DNA from: an uncultured Dietzia sp.
GTDB lineage: Bacteria; Actinomycetota; Actinomycetes; Mycobacteriales; Mycobacteriaceae
Length of the DNA stretch: 50,857 bases
NCBI RefSeq assembly: GCF_937873725.1
Contig: NZ_CALMYY010000024.1
Coordinates: forward strand, 1 to 50,857
Direction: 5' to 3'
In this document: one piece after another, positions 17,106 through 25,051 of the stretch
Layout: each line of letters begins with the position of its first letter
Position numbering within the stretch: position 1 is the first letter of the stretch
Notes under the pieces: generated by a model
Databases searched by the model: none
Told to the model about the DNA's origin: nothing
The model's input: only the letters and a program-made list of their open reading frames with translations
Translations under genes and position numbers: made by a program

Positions 17106-17236
17106 TGGACACTCCCATGCCGTCCATTGTCGCCCGCGTGCGCCGGCATCGCCTCATCGGCCCCCGCGCGTTCGGCCCCGAGAGGGCGGCGCCCGGCTTA
17201 GAGTGACGTGACTCACACACAGGATCTGGGGGCGGC

Positions 17237-18496
17237 GTGACCGGTCGATCGGAAGGCGTTACCGGACGGTTCCACGCCACCGTGCTCGCCGCGTGGATGA
17301 TCGCCATGATGGCGCTCGTCCACGCTCCGCCGCCGGCGGGTGCGCTCCCGTACGCGGCCTACCTCGACGTCCCGGCGGACAACGCGGACGCCGAGCACGC
17401 CGGCGGGTTCTCCACCACCATGACGACCGACCGCGCCGAACTCCGCGACGCGCTCGATGTGGTGCGCGCGGCGGGGGTGGAGCCCCGGCGCTACTCGACC
17501 CTGACCCGTCAGTACTGGCTCGCCGTGGGCGCGGAGAACGCGGGAATCGACCTGGGGGAGTGGGAGCCCGCCCGGGGACTCGCGGCTAACCTCGCCACCG
17601 TCGACAAGGTGTACGCCAACTACCTGCGGCTCTACAACACCCACGACGGGTACTGGTGGACCGGGATGGCCGGCCTGGCGGGAATGTCGTTCGCCGCCGG
17701 GTTCTGGGACCTGGACGGGGTGGGCGGGCTGCTCACCGTGCCCGGGGTGCACGAACTGGGGACGGGCGTCGGGGGCGCGTTGGCGGGGGTGCCGTGGGAG
17801 ATCGCCGACGCCACGGCGCGCGATGTCCGGCTGCTCGCCACCGTGGGGCCGGCGCTGACGCGGCAGGACGTGGACTGGTACCTGCACCGGCTGCTGATCA
17901 TGCAGCGCCACATCTTCATGGACATGGTCCCGATGCACGAGGCGTACGCGGCCGAGGGGCTGACCGGGATCGACGAACTCGCGGCCGGCGGGGCCTACGA
18001 CGACTACGTTGTCGACGCCTGGCGGATGCTCGACGAGGGTACGCAGGAGGGGCTGTCCGAGGCGCTGCTGCGGATGGCCTCGCGCGAGCAGAACCAGGTC
18101 ATCGCCGACCAGTGGGACGCCACCGCGGCCGGCCGCGGGGACGTCGGGCGCGTGCTCACCTACATCACCACCGTGGGCGGGGCCCCGGACATTCCCGGGG
18201 CGTCCACCCTCGGCGAATTCCGGCCACTCTCCGTCCGGGCCGACGTGAACGGACAGCCGACGGTGCTCCGCACCCCGTTGCCGGCCTTCAACTGGGCCGA
18301 CCGGGAGCCGCGGTGGGACTACGTCGAGCAGGACCTGGTGCCGGCGTACCGGTCCCTGGTGCGCGACCGGCCCCACGACGCGCCCAGGTACCTGGACGTG
18401 GGGTTCCGGCCCCGAGCCGAGCAGAACCGGATCCTGATGCGGCTGCCGGCGTTCGTGGGTCAGATGACCTCGGGATGGGCGGTGGGGCCGGCCTGA
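17237..18496 (+). CDS. Exported protein of unknown function
   Basis: 419 residues. A basic N-terminus plus hydrophobic core (FHATVLAAWMIAMMALVHAPPPAGA) looks like a signal peptide with cleavage near residue 36. The mature protein is rich in Trp and acidic residues, with blocks YWWTGMAGLAGMSFAAGFWDL, VDWYLHRLLIMQRHIFMDMVPMHEAY and ASREQNQVIADQWDATAAG. No catalytic motif is obvious and I do not recognise the family. GTG at 17237 follows GGGGGCGG; a TAGAGT box at 17199-17204 is a possible -10. Not in an operon: it diverges from bioY and converges with tetR. Confidence 0.85.
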   Translation: MTGRSEGVTGRFHATVLAAWMIAMMALVHAPPPAGALPYAAYLDVPADNADAEHAGGFSTTMTTDRAELRDALDVVRAAGVEPRRYSTLTRQYWLAVGAENAGIDLGEWEPARGLAANLATVDKVYANYLRLYNTHDGYWWTGMAGLAGMSFAAGFWDLDGVGGLLTVPGVHELGTGVGGALAGVPWEIADATARDVRLLATVGPALTRQDVDWYLHRLLIMQRHIFMDMVPMHEAYAAEGLTGIDELAAGGAYDDYVVDAWRMLDEGTQEGLSEALLRMASREQNQVIADQWDATAAGRGDVGRVLTYITTVGGAPDIPGASTLGEFRPLSVRADVNGQPTVLRTPLPAFNWADREPRWDYVEQDLVPAYRSLVRDRPHDAPRYLDVGFRPRAEQNRILMRLPAFVGQMTSGWAVGPA

Positions 18497-18622
18497 CTCC
18501 CGCCCCGCACCCGCGCCCCGCACCCGCCCCCTGACTTGCGCTGCGTCTTTGCGCGGTTCTTCCGGGCCCACGCTGCGGGAATGCACCATTGCGCCAGCGC
18601 GCCCCGTGCCGCGTCCGAGCGT

Positions 18623-19192
18623 TCAGCCGGCCGGATCGATCAGGGCGTCCACCGCGGTGAGCACCTCCGCCAGCGGTCGCCCGGCCTCGACGAGTTCCGA
18701 GGCCTTGAAGGTCACCGCCATGACCAGCTCCGTCGTCACCAGCGGATCGGACGGGGAGAACTCCGCGAGCGACTCCCGCAGGGGCGTGGTCATCTCGGCG
18801 TGCATCCGGTTCAACCGCTCCCGCGCCGGGCCGTCGGGGAGCTGCGCGGCGAGCGCCGTGAGGATCGCGTGGTCACCGGCGGCGACCAGGTCCAGCGTCG
18901 TGTGCACGTAGGCCACGACCCCCCGGCGCCCGCCGCCGGCATCCCGCACCGCCTCGGCGACGGTGGTGATCCAGCGGGGCATGAGGTCCTCCGCCACCGC
19001 GACGACCAACTCGGCGCGGGAGGGGAAGTAGGTGTAGAAGTTCGACCGCGTCATGCCCGCCCGGGCGGTGAGCTCGTTGATGTCGGGCGGTGCGCCGGGC
19101 GCCTCGGAGAGCATCGAGCGCGCCGCGTCGAGCAGGGCCCGCCGCTTGGCGTCCCGGTGCTCGCCCACGGTGGGGGCATCGATGCGTGGCAT
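18623..19192 (-). CDS. TetR-family repressor of the adjacent ABC transporter
   Basis: 189 residues. The N-terminal HTH reads RRALLDAARSMLSE, then INELTARAGMTRSNFYTYFPSRAEL, the canonical TetR recognition helix region. The C-terminal ligand domain is divergent. ATG at 19192 with AGGAGGT 5 bases upstream. It is the third gene of the run permease, ATPase, tetR on the same strand, 35 bp after the ATPase. Two tandem near-palindromes upstream of the permease are the probable operators, giving autoregulation of the whole unit. Confidence 0.92.
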   Translation of the reverse strand: MPRIDAPTVGEHRDAKRRALLDAARSMLSEAPGAPPDINELTARAGMTRSNFYTYFPSRAELVVAVAEDLMPRWITTVAEAVRDAGGGRRGVVAYVHTTLDLVAAGDHAILTALAAQLPDGPARERLNRMHAEMTTPLRESLAEFSPSDPLVTTELVMAVTFKASELVEAGRPLAEVLTAVDALIDPAG

Positions 19193-19227
19193 GACGACCT
19201 CCTGTCACCGCTCCCGCGGCGGGCTGA

Positions 19228-19944
19228 TCATACGTGCACCTCAAGACGCCCGTCGACCATCTCCAGCACCCTGTCGCAGTGCTCGAGGATCTCGTGGTCG
19301 TGCGTCACCAGCACCGTGGCGACGCCGTTCTCGTGGGTCTCGTCGGCGAGCAGGCGCACCACGTCGTGGCTGTTCTTGCGGTCCAGGGCCGCGGTGGGCT
19401 CGTCGATGAGCAGCAGATCCGGTGACGACATGAGGGCCCGGGCGATCCCCACCCGCTGACGCTCGCCGCCCGACAGCGTGGCCGGGCGCCGGCGGGCCCG
19501 GTGGCTCAGTCCGACGGACTCCAGCAACCGGTCCGGGTCGCGAAGCCGGGAGCGGTCCCCGCCGAGCGTGCCGACCAGCCGGAGCTGATCGAGCGCGGTG
19601 AGGGCGGGCACGAGATTGCCCGACTGAAAGCCCCCCCCGCGGTGGCCGCGGGGGAGGCGGGTGAGCCCCCGGCGCCCCCCCCCGGTGTTCCCCCTCCCGC
19701 CGCCCCGGCCCCTCCCGGCGGTGGGGGTGGCGAGGCCGCCCGCCACGGCCAGCAGGCTCGACTTGCCCGCCCCGGACGGGCCGACCACGGCCAGGACCTC
19801 GCCGCGGGCGACCTCGAGGTCGATGCCGTCGAGGGCGCGTAGGGTCTGATCGCCGTCCTGGAAGGTCAGGTCGACGCCGCGGAGTCGGAGACCCGGCGTG
19901 GTGGCGGAGTCGGGGGAACGCTGTGCGGATTCGGTGGTGGTCAT
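19228..19944 (-). CDS. ABC transporter ATPase (MacB/LolD type) with a corrupted-looking segment
   Basis: 238 residues, partner of the FtsX-like permease. Walker A VVGPSGAGKSSLLAVAGGL, signature TLSGGERQRVGIARAL, Walker B LLLIDEPTAALD and H-loop VLVTHDHEIL are intact. Residues 73-105, between Walker A and the Q-loop, read almost only Gly and Arg (GRGRGGGRGNTGGGRRG), where relatives have a normal beta-strand/helix segment ending in VVFQ; here GGGFQSGN. The frame is kept. This is best explained by miscalled bases rather than evolution. The ATG at 19944 overlaps the permease stop (ATGA). Confidence 0.9.
   Translation of the reverse strand: MTTTESAQRSPDSATTPGLRLRGVDLTFQDGDQTLRALDGIDLEVARGEVLAVVGPSGAGKSSLLAVAGGLATPTAGRGRGGGRGNTGGGRRGLTRLPRGHRGGGFQSGNLVPALTALDQLRLVGTLGGDRSRLRDPDRLLESVGLSHRARRRPATLSGGERQRVGIARALMSSPDLLLIDEPTAALDRKNSHDVVRLLADETHENGVATVLVTHDHEILEHCDRVLEMVDGRLEVHV
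19630..19723 (-). other. G-saturated segment inside the ATPase gene, suspected base-call artefact
   Basis: On the minus strand this stretch is dominated by G runs (up to nine G) with few A or T, unlike the rest of the gene, and encodes Gly/Arg at positions that are hydrophobic in the family. The reading frame is kept. Confidence 0.6.
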
Positions 19945-21068
19945 CGGTTCTCTCCCAGTGCACTGTGCGGGTCGACGGAGCTGATCCGGATGGTCGCGAG
20001 GGTGGCGCCGACGAGTCCGAGGGCCAGGAGCAGGAAGGCTCCCAGCGCGATCGGCCCCGCCTCGAGCGCGAACGGCATCCCGGTGCCCACCAGCAGGGAC
20101 CCGAGCCCCACGCCGATGGCCACGCCGATGGCGATCGAGCCGGCCAGCAGGATGAGGGCCTGGCCGACCGCGTCGACCAGCAGGCGGATGGTCGAGGCGC
20201 CCATGGCGCGCAGGACCGCGATCTCGCGGGACCGCTGGACGGTGAGGATGGCGAAGAACGCCCCGACGACCAGCGCCGAGATCGCATACAGGAACCAGGT
20301 GATCATCGACATCGTCATGGTCTCGGCCTCGTAGCCGGGGGACGAGTTGAACGCCTCCGCCAGGTCGCGGGCGGAGGTGCCGGCGGCGGCATCGCCGGCG
20401 GCCAGATCGGGCAGCTTGCCGTCGACCCCGGAGATCGCCACGACGCTGTACTCCTGACGGGCGCCGGAGCGCGGCTCCTCGCCGACGCGCGTGCCGGCGT
20501 GGACGTCCTGCCACGTGGTCAGGGTCGTGAAGGCCATGTCGACGTGGCCGAAGGTGTGCTGGTCTGCGGCGATGCCGACCACCGTGAGAGGGATGCCGAG
20601 TCGGTCGACCGTCACGGTGTCGCCCAGTTCCACGTTGTCGGCGGCGGTGGAGCTGACCAGGATCTCGCCGTCGGCCGCGGGGGCGCGTCCCTGCGCCACC
20701 GCGGGGATGAGCGGGCCCTGGGTGTCCGCACCGATCAGGGTGAGGTCGACGGGGGTCCCGGCGGAGGTCTTGGCGTTGATGATGGACAGGCCCATGGGGG
20801 TCGCGTCGGCCACGTCGGGCCGCGCGGCCCACTGGTCGACCTGCTCCGGACCGACGACCGAACGGGTGAATGCCGAGTCCGTCCGGGTCTCGGCGGCAAA
20901 GGCGAAGCCCTGGACCGGCATGCGTTGCAGACCGGAGACGCCGTCGTTGACCAGTCCGGACGAGAGCCCGGCGAGGAGCACCATCAGAACGCTGATGAGC
21001 GCCACCACGGAGCCCATCAGGGCGAAGCGGGATCGCGCGTAGATCAGCTCGCGCACAGCGAGGAACAT
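19941..21068 (-). CDS. FtsX-like ABC transporter permease
   Basis: 375 residues with the MacB/FtsX layout: one N-terminal membrane segment (SVVALISVLMVLLAGLSSGL), a large extracytoplasmic domain (about 50-245), then three segments near 255-285, 300-330 and 340-365. SREIAVLRAMGAS in the cytoplasmic loop is the family's coupling motif. The substrate is unknown; a TetR-controlled FtsX/ATPase pair suggests efflux of a compound or of envelope material. The stop overlaps the ATPase start. Confidence 0.92.
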   Translation of the reverse strand: MFLAVRELIYARSRFALMGSVVALISVLMVLLAGLSSGLVNDGVSGLQRMPVQGFAFAAETRTDSAFTRSVVGPEQVDQWAARPDVADATPMGLSIINAKTSAGTPVDLTLIGADTQGPLIPAVAQGRAPAADGEILVSSTAADNVELGDTVTVDRLGIPLTVVGIAADQHTFGHVDMAFTTLTTWQDVHAGTRVGEEPRSGARQEYSVVAISGVDGKLPDLAAGDAAAGTSARDLAEAFNSSPGYEAETMTMSMITWFLYAISALVVGAFFAILTVQRSREIAVLRAMGASTIRLLVDAVGQALILLAGSIAIGVAIGVGLGSLLVGTGMPFALEAGPIALGAFLLLALGLVGATLATIRISSVDPHSALGENR

Positions 21069-21104
21069 GGAGGCCTTTCGCGATGGACATCGTGGACGGA
21101 CAAG

Positions 21105-21150
21105 ATGCTAACACTGTGTCGGAAACATGCTGACACCGTGTTGTCAACAT
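21105..21150. promoter_or_regulatory. Two tandem TetR-type operators upstream of the permease gene
   Basis: Two 24-bp elements, 21105-21128 and 21127-21150, each ATGCT..ACAC.GTGT..CAT, repeated with a 22-bp period. The second contains the dyad TGACA-N6-TGTCA (21131-21146). They lie 37-82 bp before the permease start and contain a minus-strand TTGACA (21142-21147) and TAGCAT (21105-21110). Confidence 0.7.
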
Positions 21151-21180
21151 CTCACCCCGGCGGCCGGGGGGACGAGCCGG

Positions 21181-23325
21181 CTAGGCCTCGGCCTCGGCGA
21201 GGTAGTCCTCGACGGCCGAGCGACCGCCGACGTCCTCCGCGAGCGGGCGTGAGTGGATGAGGATGATGTCCTCGGCCGCGGCGAGGATGACCTCGAGGTG
21301 GCCGGGTTGGAAGGGCGAGCTCTCGAGTTCGGCGCGGATGGCCACCCGGTCGTCGACGAACAGCCAGTCGAACCCGGTGTCGGGAAGCCGCCCGGTCAGG
21401 CCGTCCACGAGGTCGGCGTCGACGTCGGTCACGACCGGGCCGGCGATGTGCAGGACCGGGGCTTCCGTGCTGACTTCGACGGTCACCGAATGGTTGGCGG
21501 CGGGGCTCTCCAATCTGATCCCCGGGAGTAGGGCGGGGTGCGCGCCCAGATGTTCCAGGGCCTCGGTGGTCGCGGACCGGAGATCCTCGAAGGAGGACAC
21601 GTCGACGCGGAGGCGGGGCGGCAACCGGCGCCAGTCTCCGGTCTCGGGATGTCGGTCGACGGTCAGGTCGTCGAGCGGACCCACCGCCCTGGTGGCGGCC
21701 AGACCGCGGAGACACCCCAGTGCCAAGTGGTGTGTCGCCGTGTCGGCGAGGAGGACCAATCGTGGGGGTCCCGTCGAACCGGACGCCGGGGCGAGGTTCC
21801 ACCCGAAGGTCGCCAGATCGGCGAGCAACTCGCCGGGGTGGTCGACCCCGACATCCCACGTCATCCGCGCCAGCACACCGGTCTCGAGGTAGCGGCTGAT
21901 GCTGAGGGTCGCCTGCGGGTCTCCCGCAGCCGCTTCGGCGGTGACGAAGAGCGTCTCGCCCGGTTCCAGTAAGTCGATCTCGTCCTCGAGCGCGTAGGCC
22001 CAGTCGACGAGACGTTCCTCGAACTCGAACCCGCCCACCTCGTCGTCGTCTCTCGTTCCCTCCCCGCCGGAGGGTGCGGCCTCGCCCGTGACGACGGCAC
22101 GGAGAGCCCCGCGGAGCGTGGACACCGTCGACTCCCACCCCCGGGCCTCGTGGAGCAGCGCCTCCTTCTCGTCGTGGTCCTGCTCGTCCTCCGCACTGGC
22201 GATCCACGCGATCATCTGCTCTTCGGCCAATCGCATGCAGCGCAGGATGAACGTCCGGTCGTGGCCCATGAGTCGGGCGACGACCGCCGGCTCGAGGACG
22301 TTGGACTCGTCGTTCTCCAAGTGGATCAGGGCCAGCAGTTCCTCCGGAAGCTCGTCGTCGATCTGGTCGTCGTCACCGCCCGCCTCTCCTCGATCGGGCC
22401 GGTCATCCGCACTGGAGTCCTCGAACAGCGTCGACCCTCCGGTCGCGGTGGCCAGCTCGTCGTCGACGCGGTCGACGATGCCGCCCACCGCGTCGAGGAC
22501 GGTGTACAGATGCCTCGGGACGAACGGGATGGCGGGGATGTCGCACGTCGCGAGGATGCTCGTCCCCGCCACGTGGAAGCGCACGTACAGTTCCTCGTTG
22601 AGTTCCTCCAGCAGCGCCGTGGCGTTCCCCGGTGCACTCATCCCCTGTACGAGGAAGGCCACGACGGAGATCGCCCCCTCCTCGAGTGGTGTGACGATCA
22701 TGCCGGCGCTGCCCACCTTGACCGTGAACCCGCCGGAGGAATCGGGTGGGCGGTAGGTGCCGAAGTGGTTCCGCAACGCCTGGGACACCGCCCACGCAAG
22801 ATCCTCCGGTGCGGTCGGGTGGTACGCCTCGTCGGGATCGAGCGGGTCCTCGTCCGCGTGGGGGTCCACCGGGGGGACCTGAGCGCGATGCAGGTCGTCC
22901 TCGCGCGGCGGCGGGGCGAGAAAACCGGGGTGGGGGATCCCGAACACCGACTGCAGCGTCTCCTGGACGCGGGCGACGGCAGTCTCGACGTCCGAGTCGA
23001 CGAGGTGGAAATTAGGGATCTCCGGCTGCTCCATCGGCGCGGTCGGGGGCGACCACCCGATCCGCAGGAGTTCGCCGATCTGCCCCGGCGAGAGCCGGAA
23101 TCTCCCGGTGAGCACCTGATTGCTGGAGACCTCGGACACCAGGAGCGACCCCTCGTCGGACCTGAGGAACTGGAAGTACGGGGCCGTCTCGTCGAGCTCC
23201 TCCCCGGTGATGGAGAGGCCGGCGGTGCCGCCCGGTTCGAGCCCGCGGAGCGTGGCCGTGAGGTCCTCCCGGAAGGACTCCCACGCCGAGGCGACGGTGT
23301 CGTCGATGCTGTTCTCTCCGGTCAT
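21181..23325 (-). CDS. Large protein with YbjN/TY-Chap-like domains
   Basis: 714 residues, no signal peptide or membrane segment. Residues 40-100 (APYFQFLRSDEGSLLVSEVSSNQVL...IGELLRIGWSPP) and 185-290 (GMIVTPLEEGAISVVAFLVQG...LLEELNEELYVRFHV...IPFVPRHLYTVLDAVGGIVDRVDDEL) look like the YbjN/type III chaperone fold (TY-Chap) common in Actinobacteria. An acidic linker (about 300-350) is followed by a helical part (LIHLENDESNVLEPAVVARLMG) and a third mixed domain (about 440-714). I infer a peptide-binding, scaffold-like role; no catalytic residues are visible. The ATG at 23325 has a TACTCT box 6 bases upstream (leaderless). It diverges from the NERD helicase across 57 bp. Confidence 0.78.
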   Translation of the reverse strand: MTGENSIDDTVASAWESFREDLTATLRGLEPGGTAGLSITGEELDETAPYFQFLRSDEGSLLVSEVSSNQVLTGRFRLSPGQIGELLRIGWSPPTAPMEQPEIPNFHLVDSDVETAVARVQETLQSVFGIPHPGFLAPPPREDDLHRAQVPPVDPHADEDPLDPDEAYHPTAPEDLAWAVSQALRNHFGTYRPPDSSGGFTVKVGSAGMIVTPLEEGAISVVAFLVQGMSAPGNATALLEELNEELYVRFHVAGTSILATCDIPAIPFVPRHLYTVLDAVGGIVDRVDDELATATGGSTLFEDSSADDRPDRGEAGGDDDQIDDELPEELLALIHLENDESNVLEPAVVARLMGHDRTFILRCMRLAEEQMIAWIASAEDEQDHDEKEALLHEARGWESTVSTLRGALRAVVTGEAAPSGGEGTRDDDEVGGFEFEERLVDWAYALEDEIDLLEPGETLFVTAEAAAGDPQATLSISRYLETGVLARMTWDVGVDHPGELLADLATFGWNLAPASGSTGPPRLVLLADTATHHLALGCLRGLAATRAVGPLDDLTVDRHPETGDWRRLPPRLRVDVSSFEDLRSATTEALEHLGAHPALLPGIRLESPAANHSVTVEVSTEAPVLHIAGPVVTDVDADLVDGLTGRLPDTGFDWLFVDDRVAIRAELESSPFQPGHLEVILAAAEDIILIHSRPLAEDVGGRSAVEDYLAEAEA

Positions 23326-23331
23326 GTGACG

Positions 23332-23337
23332 AGAGTA
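23332..23337 (-). promoter_or_regulatory. -10 box of the TY-Chap-like gene, leaderless type
   Basis: TACTCT on the minus strand, 6 bases before the ATG at 23325; no Shine-Dalgarno. Confidence 0.55.
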
Positions 23338-23368
23338 GATGGACTGCCCGCGGAAGCCGGACCGATCT

Positions 23369-23382
23369 GGTCCCCTGGGACC
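23369..23382. promoter_or_regulatory. Inverted repeat abutting the NERD-helicase start codon
   Basis: GGTCCC (23369-23374), CT, GGGACC (23377-23382), with ATG at 23383. It could hide the start in a hairpin or bind a protein. No Shine-Dalgarno is visible. Confidence 0.5.
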
Positions 23383-24993
23383 ATGCCCCGCGTCCTCCCC
23401 GAGAACCCCGTCTACGGCCACCCCTCCGAGGAGAGGGTCGTCGAACTCCTCCGCGATCAGCTCTCCGACGACAGCCTCATCGTGGTGGGCCAGAGGGTCT
23501 CGACCCACGAGAAGGAACACGAGGTGGACATCCTCGTGGCGATGCCAGGTGCGGGGATCGTGGCGATCGAGGTCAAGGCCGGGCAGATCGCGATCGAGGA
23601 CGGGCGGTGGGTGCAGGGCAGCGGAACCAAGCGGTTCACGATCGATCCGGTCACCCAGTGCCGGGACGCCCTCTACGCCCTGCGGGGCTACGTCAGCACG
23701 GATCCGCGGTGGCCCACGCGGCACCAACGATGGACCCACATGCTGGTCTTCCCGCACGCCTCGATCCCCCACGACTTCGCGATGCCCGAGATCCGGCGCG
23801 ACCGCATCGTGGACAGGGACCAGCTCGACCAGCTCGCCCGTCGCGCGTACCTGTTGGCGCGGGATTCCGGCCCGCAGGATCGCCCGGTCCTGTCCGCCGA
23901 CACGGTCGACCGGCTGGCGGACATCCTCGGCGGCCGCGGGCTCCCGCAGCGCGACGTGGTGGCCCGGGCCGCGGAGAACGCCGACATCGCCGATGCGCTC
24001 ACCCGCGAGCAATCGGTCCTGCTCAGGGCCGTCGACGCCCTGCCCCGGGTGGAGATCCGCGGCGGAGCGGGCAGCGGGAAGACGTACCTCGCCCTGGAGC
24101 AGGCTCGACGCCTGTCGAGGGCCGGGCAGCGGGTGGCGCTGATCTGCTACTCGCACGGACTGGCGAGCTACCTCAGGCGCGTGACGAGCGGCTGGACGCG
24201 CCGCGAGCAGCCGGCGTACGTGGGGGAGTTCCACGCACTCGGCGTGGAGTGGGGCGCCCCCGTGGGGCCCGACGAGCGGGTCAGGACGGAAGAGACGGTG
24301 CGGTGGTGGGAGGAGGAGTTGCCGCGCCTCATGGCGGAGCTCGCCGACGGGCTGCCTGACGGCAAGAGGTTCGATGCCGTGATCGTGGACGAGGCCCAGG
24401 ACTTCGCCGACAGCTGGTGGCGACCGGTGATCGGCGCCCTGCGCGACCGCGAGCACGGCAGGCTGATGATCGTCGGCGACGCCGGGCAGAGCGTGTTCCG
24501 GCGGACCGGCCGACCGCCCGTCGACCTGGTGCCGCTGGTGCTGGACCACAACCTGCGCAACACCCGCCAGATCGCGAGCGCGTTCCTGCCCCTCGTGGGA
24601 CAGCGGATGGAGCTGCGCGGCGGCTCGGGGCCCGACGTGCGCTACGTCGAGGTGCCGGAGGGGGCGGACCCCATCGCCGTCGGCGACGACGAGGCCATGC
24701 GTCTGCTGGACGAGGGCTGGGAACCGGGTGACGTCGCGTTGCTCACCACGGGGTCGCGTCACCCGATGCAGGTCGAGCTGCAGGAGGGGGAGGGCAACGA
24801 CGCCTACTGGGAGACTTTCTGGAGCGGGGAGGACATCTTCTACGGCCACGTCCTGGGCTTCAAGGGTCTCGAGCGCCGCGCGGTGGTGCTGGTGTGCAAC
24901 CACCACGACGGCATGGACCGGATCCGCGAGCGGGTGTACGTGGGGCTCTCCCGGGCGACGGACGTGCTCGTGGTGGTGGGGGAGCCCGGATGA
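23383..24993 (+). CDS. NERD-domain superfamily 1 DNA/RNA helicase
   Basis: 536 residues. Residues 10-130 form a nuclease-related NERD domain with the PD-(D/E)xK-like core EHEVDILVAMPGAGIVAIEVKAG. A UvrD-like helicase follows: Walker A GGAGSGKTYLA (about 226-236), VALICYSHGLASYL, Walker B DAVIVDEAQDF (about 331-341), VGDAGQSVF, LDHNLRNTRQI, and the C-terminal motif YVGLSRATDVLVVV. Such NERD-helicases are found in DNA-repair and defence contexts; the nuclease residues look intact. Start chosen at ATG 23383; longer frames upstream are antisense to the neighbour. It is divergent from the TY-Chap-like gene. Confidence 0.9.
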   Translation: MPRVLPENPVYGHPSEERVVELLRDQLSDDSLIVVGQRVSTHEKEHEVDILVAMPGAGIVAIEVKAGQIAIEDGRWVQGSGTKRFTIDPVTQCRDALYALRGYVSTDPRWPTRHQRWTHMLVFPHASIPHDFAMPEIRRDRIVDRDQLDQLARRAYLLARDSGPQDRPVLSADTVDRLADILGGRGLPQRDVVARAAENADIADALTREQSVLLRAVDALPRVEIRGGAGSGKTYLALEQARRLSRAGQRVALICYSHGLASYLRRVTSGWTRREQPAYVGEFHALGVEWGAPVGPDERVRTEETVRWWEEELPRLMAELADGLPDGKRFDAVIVDEAQDFADSWWRPVIGALRDREHGRLMIVGDAGQSVFRRTGRPPVDLVPLVLDHNLRNTRQIASAFLPLVGQRMELRGGSGPDVRYVEVPEGADPIAVGDDEAMRLLDEGWEPGDVALLTTGSRHPMQVELQEGEGNDAYWETFWSGEDIFYGHVLGFKGLERRAVVLVCNHHDGMDRIRERVYVGLSRATDVLVVVGEPG

Positions 24994-24995
24994 GG

Positions 24996-25027
24996 GCCGC
25001 CCCGACCTCGTCGGAGGCCGGGGCGGC
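24996..25027. terminator. Bidirectional hairpin terminator between helicase and hsp20 genes
   Basis: GCCGCCCCGACCTC (24996-25009), loop GTCG, GAGGCCGGGGCGGC (25014-25027): 14-bp stem with one mismatch, between two convergent stops. No U tract on either strand. Confidence 0.65.
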
Positions 25028-25051
25028 GCTCAGGCGACCGGTGGAGGCCGG

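Noticed and set aside
17199..17214. Overlapping GAGT/ACTC and GTGA/TCAC half-sites before the 17237 gene as an operator
   Set aside because: Arms of only four bases, with two competing registers; too weak to call.
18497..18622. Non-coding RNA or terminator between the 17237 gene and tetR
   Set aside because: Only a short direct repeat (CCCCGCACCCGC) near the start of the gap; no convincing hairpin or promoter.
22150..23382. N-terminal extension of the NERD helicase back to 22150
   Set aside because: Antisense to the TY-Chap-like gene; protein similarity begins at MPRVLPENPVYGHPSEERV.
23326..24906. N-terminal extension of the TY-Chap-like protein to 24906
   Set aside because: Runs antisense through the NERD helicase; the -10 box and intergenic gap set the start at 23325.
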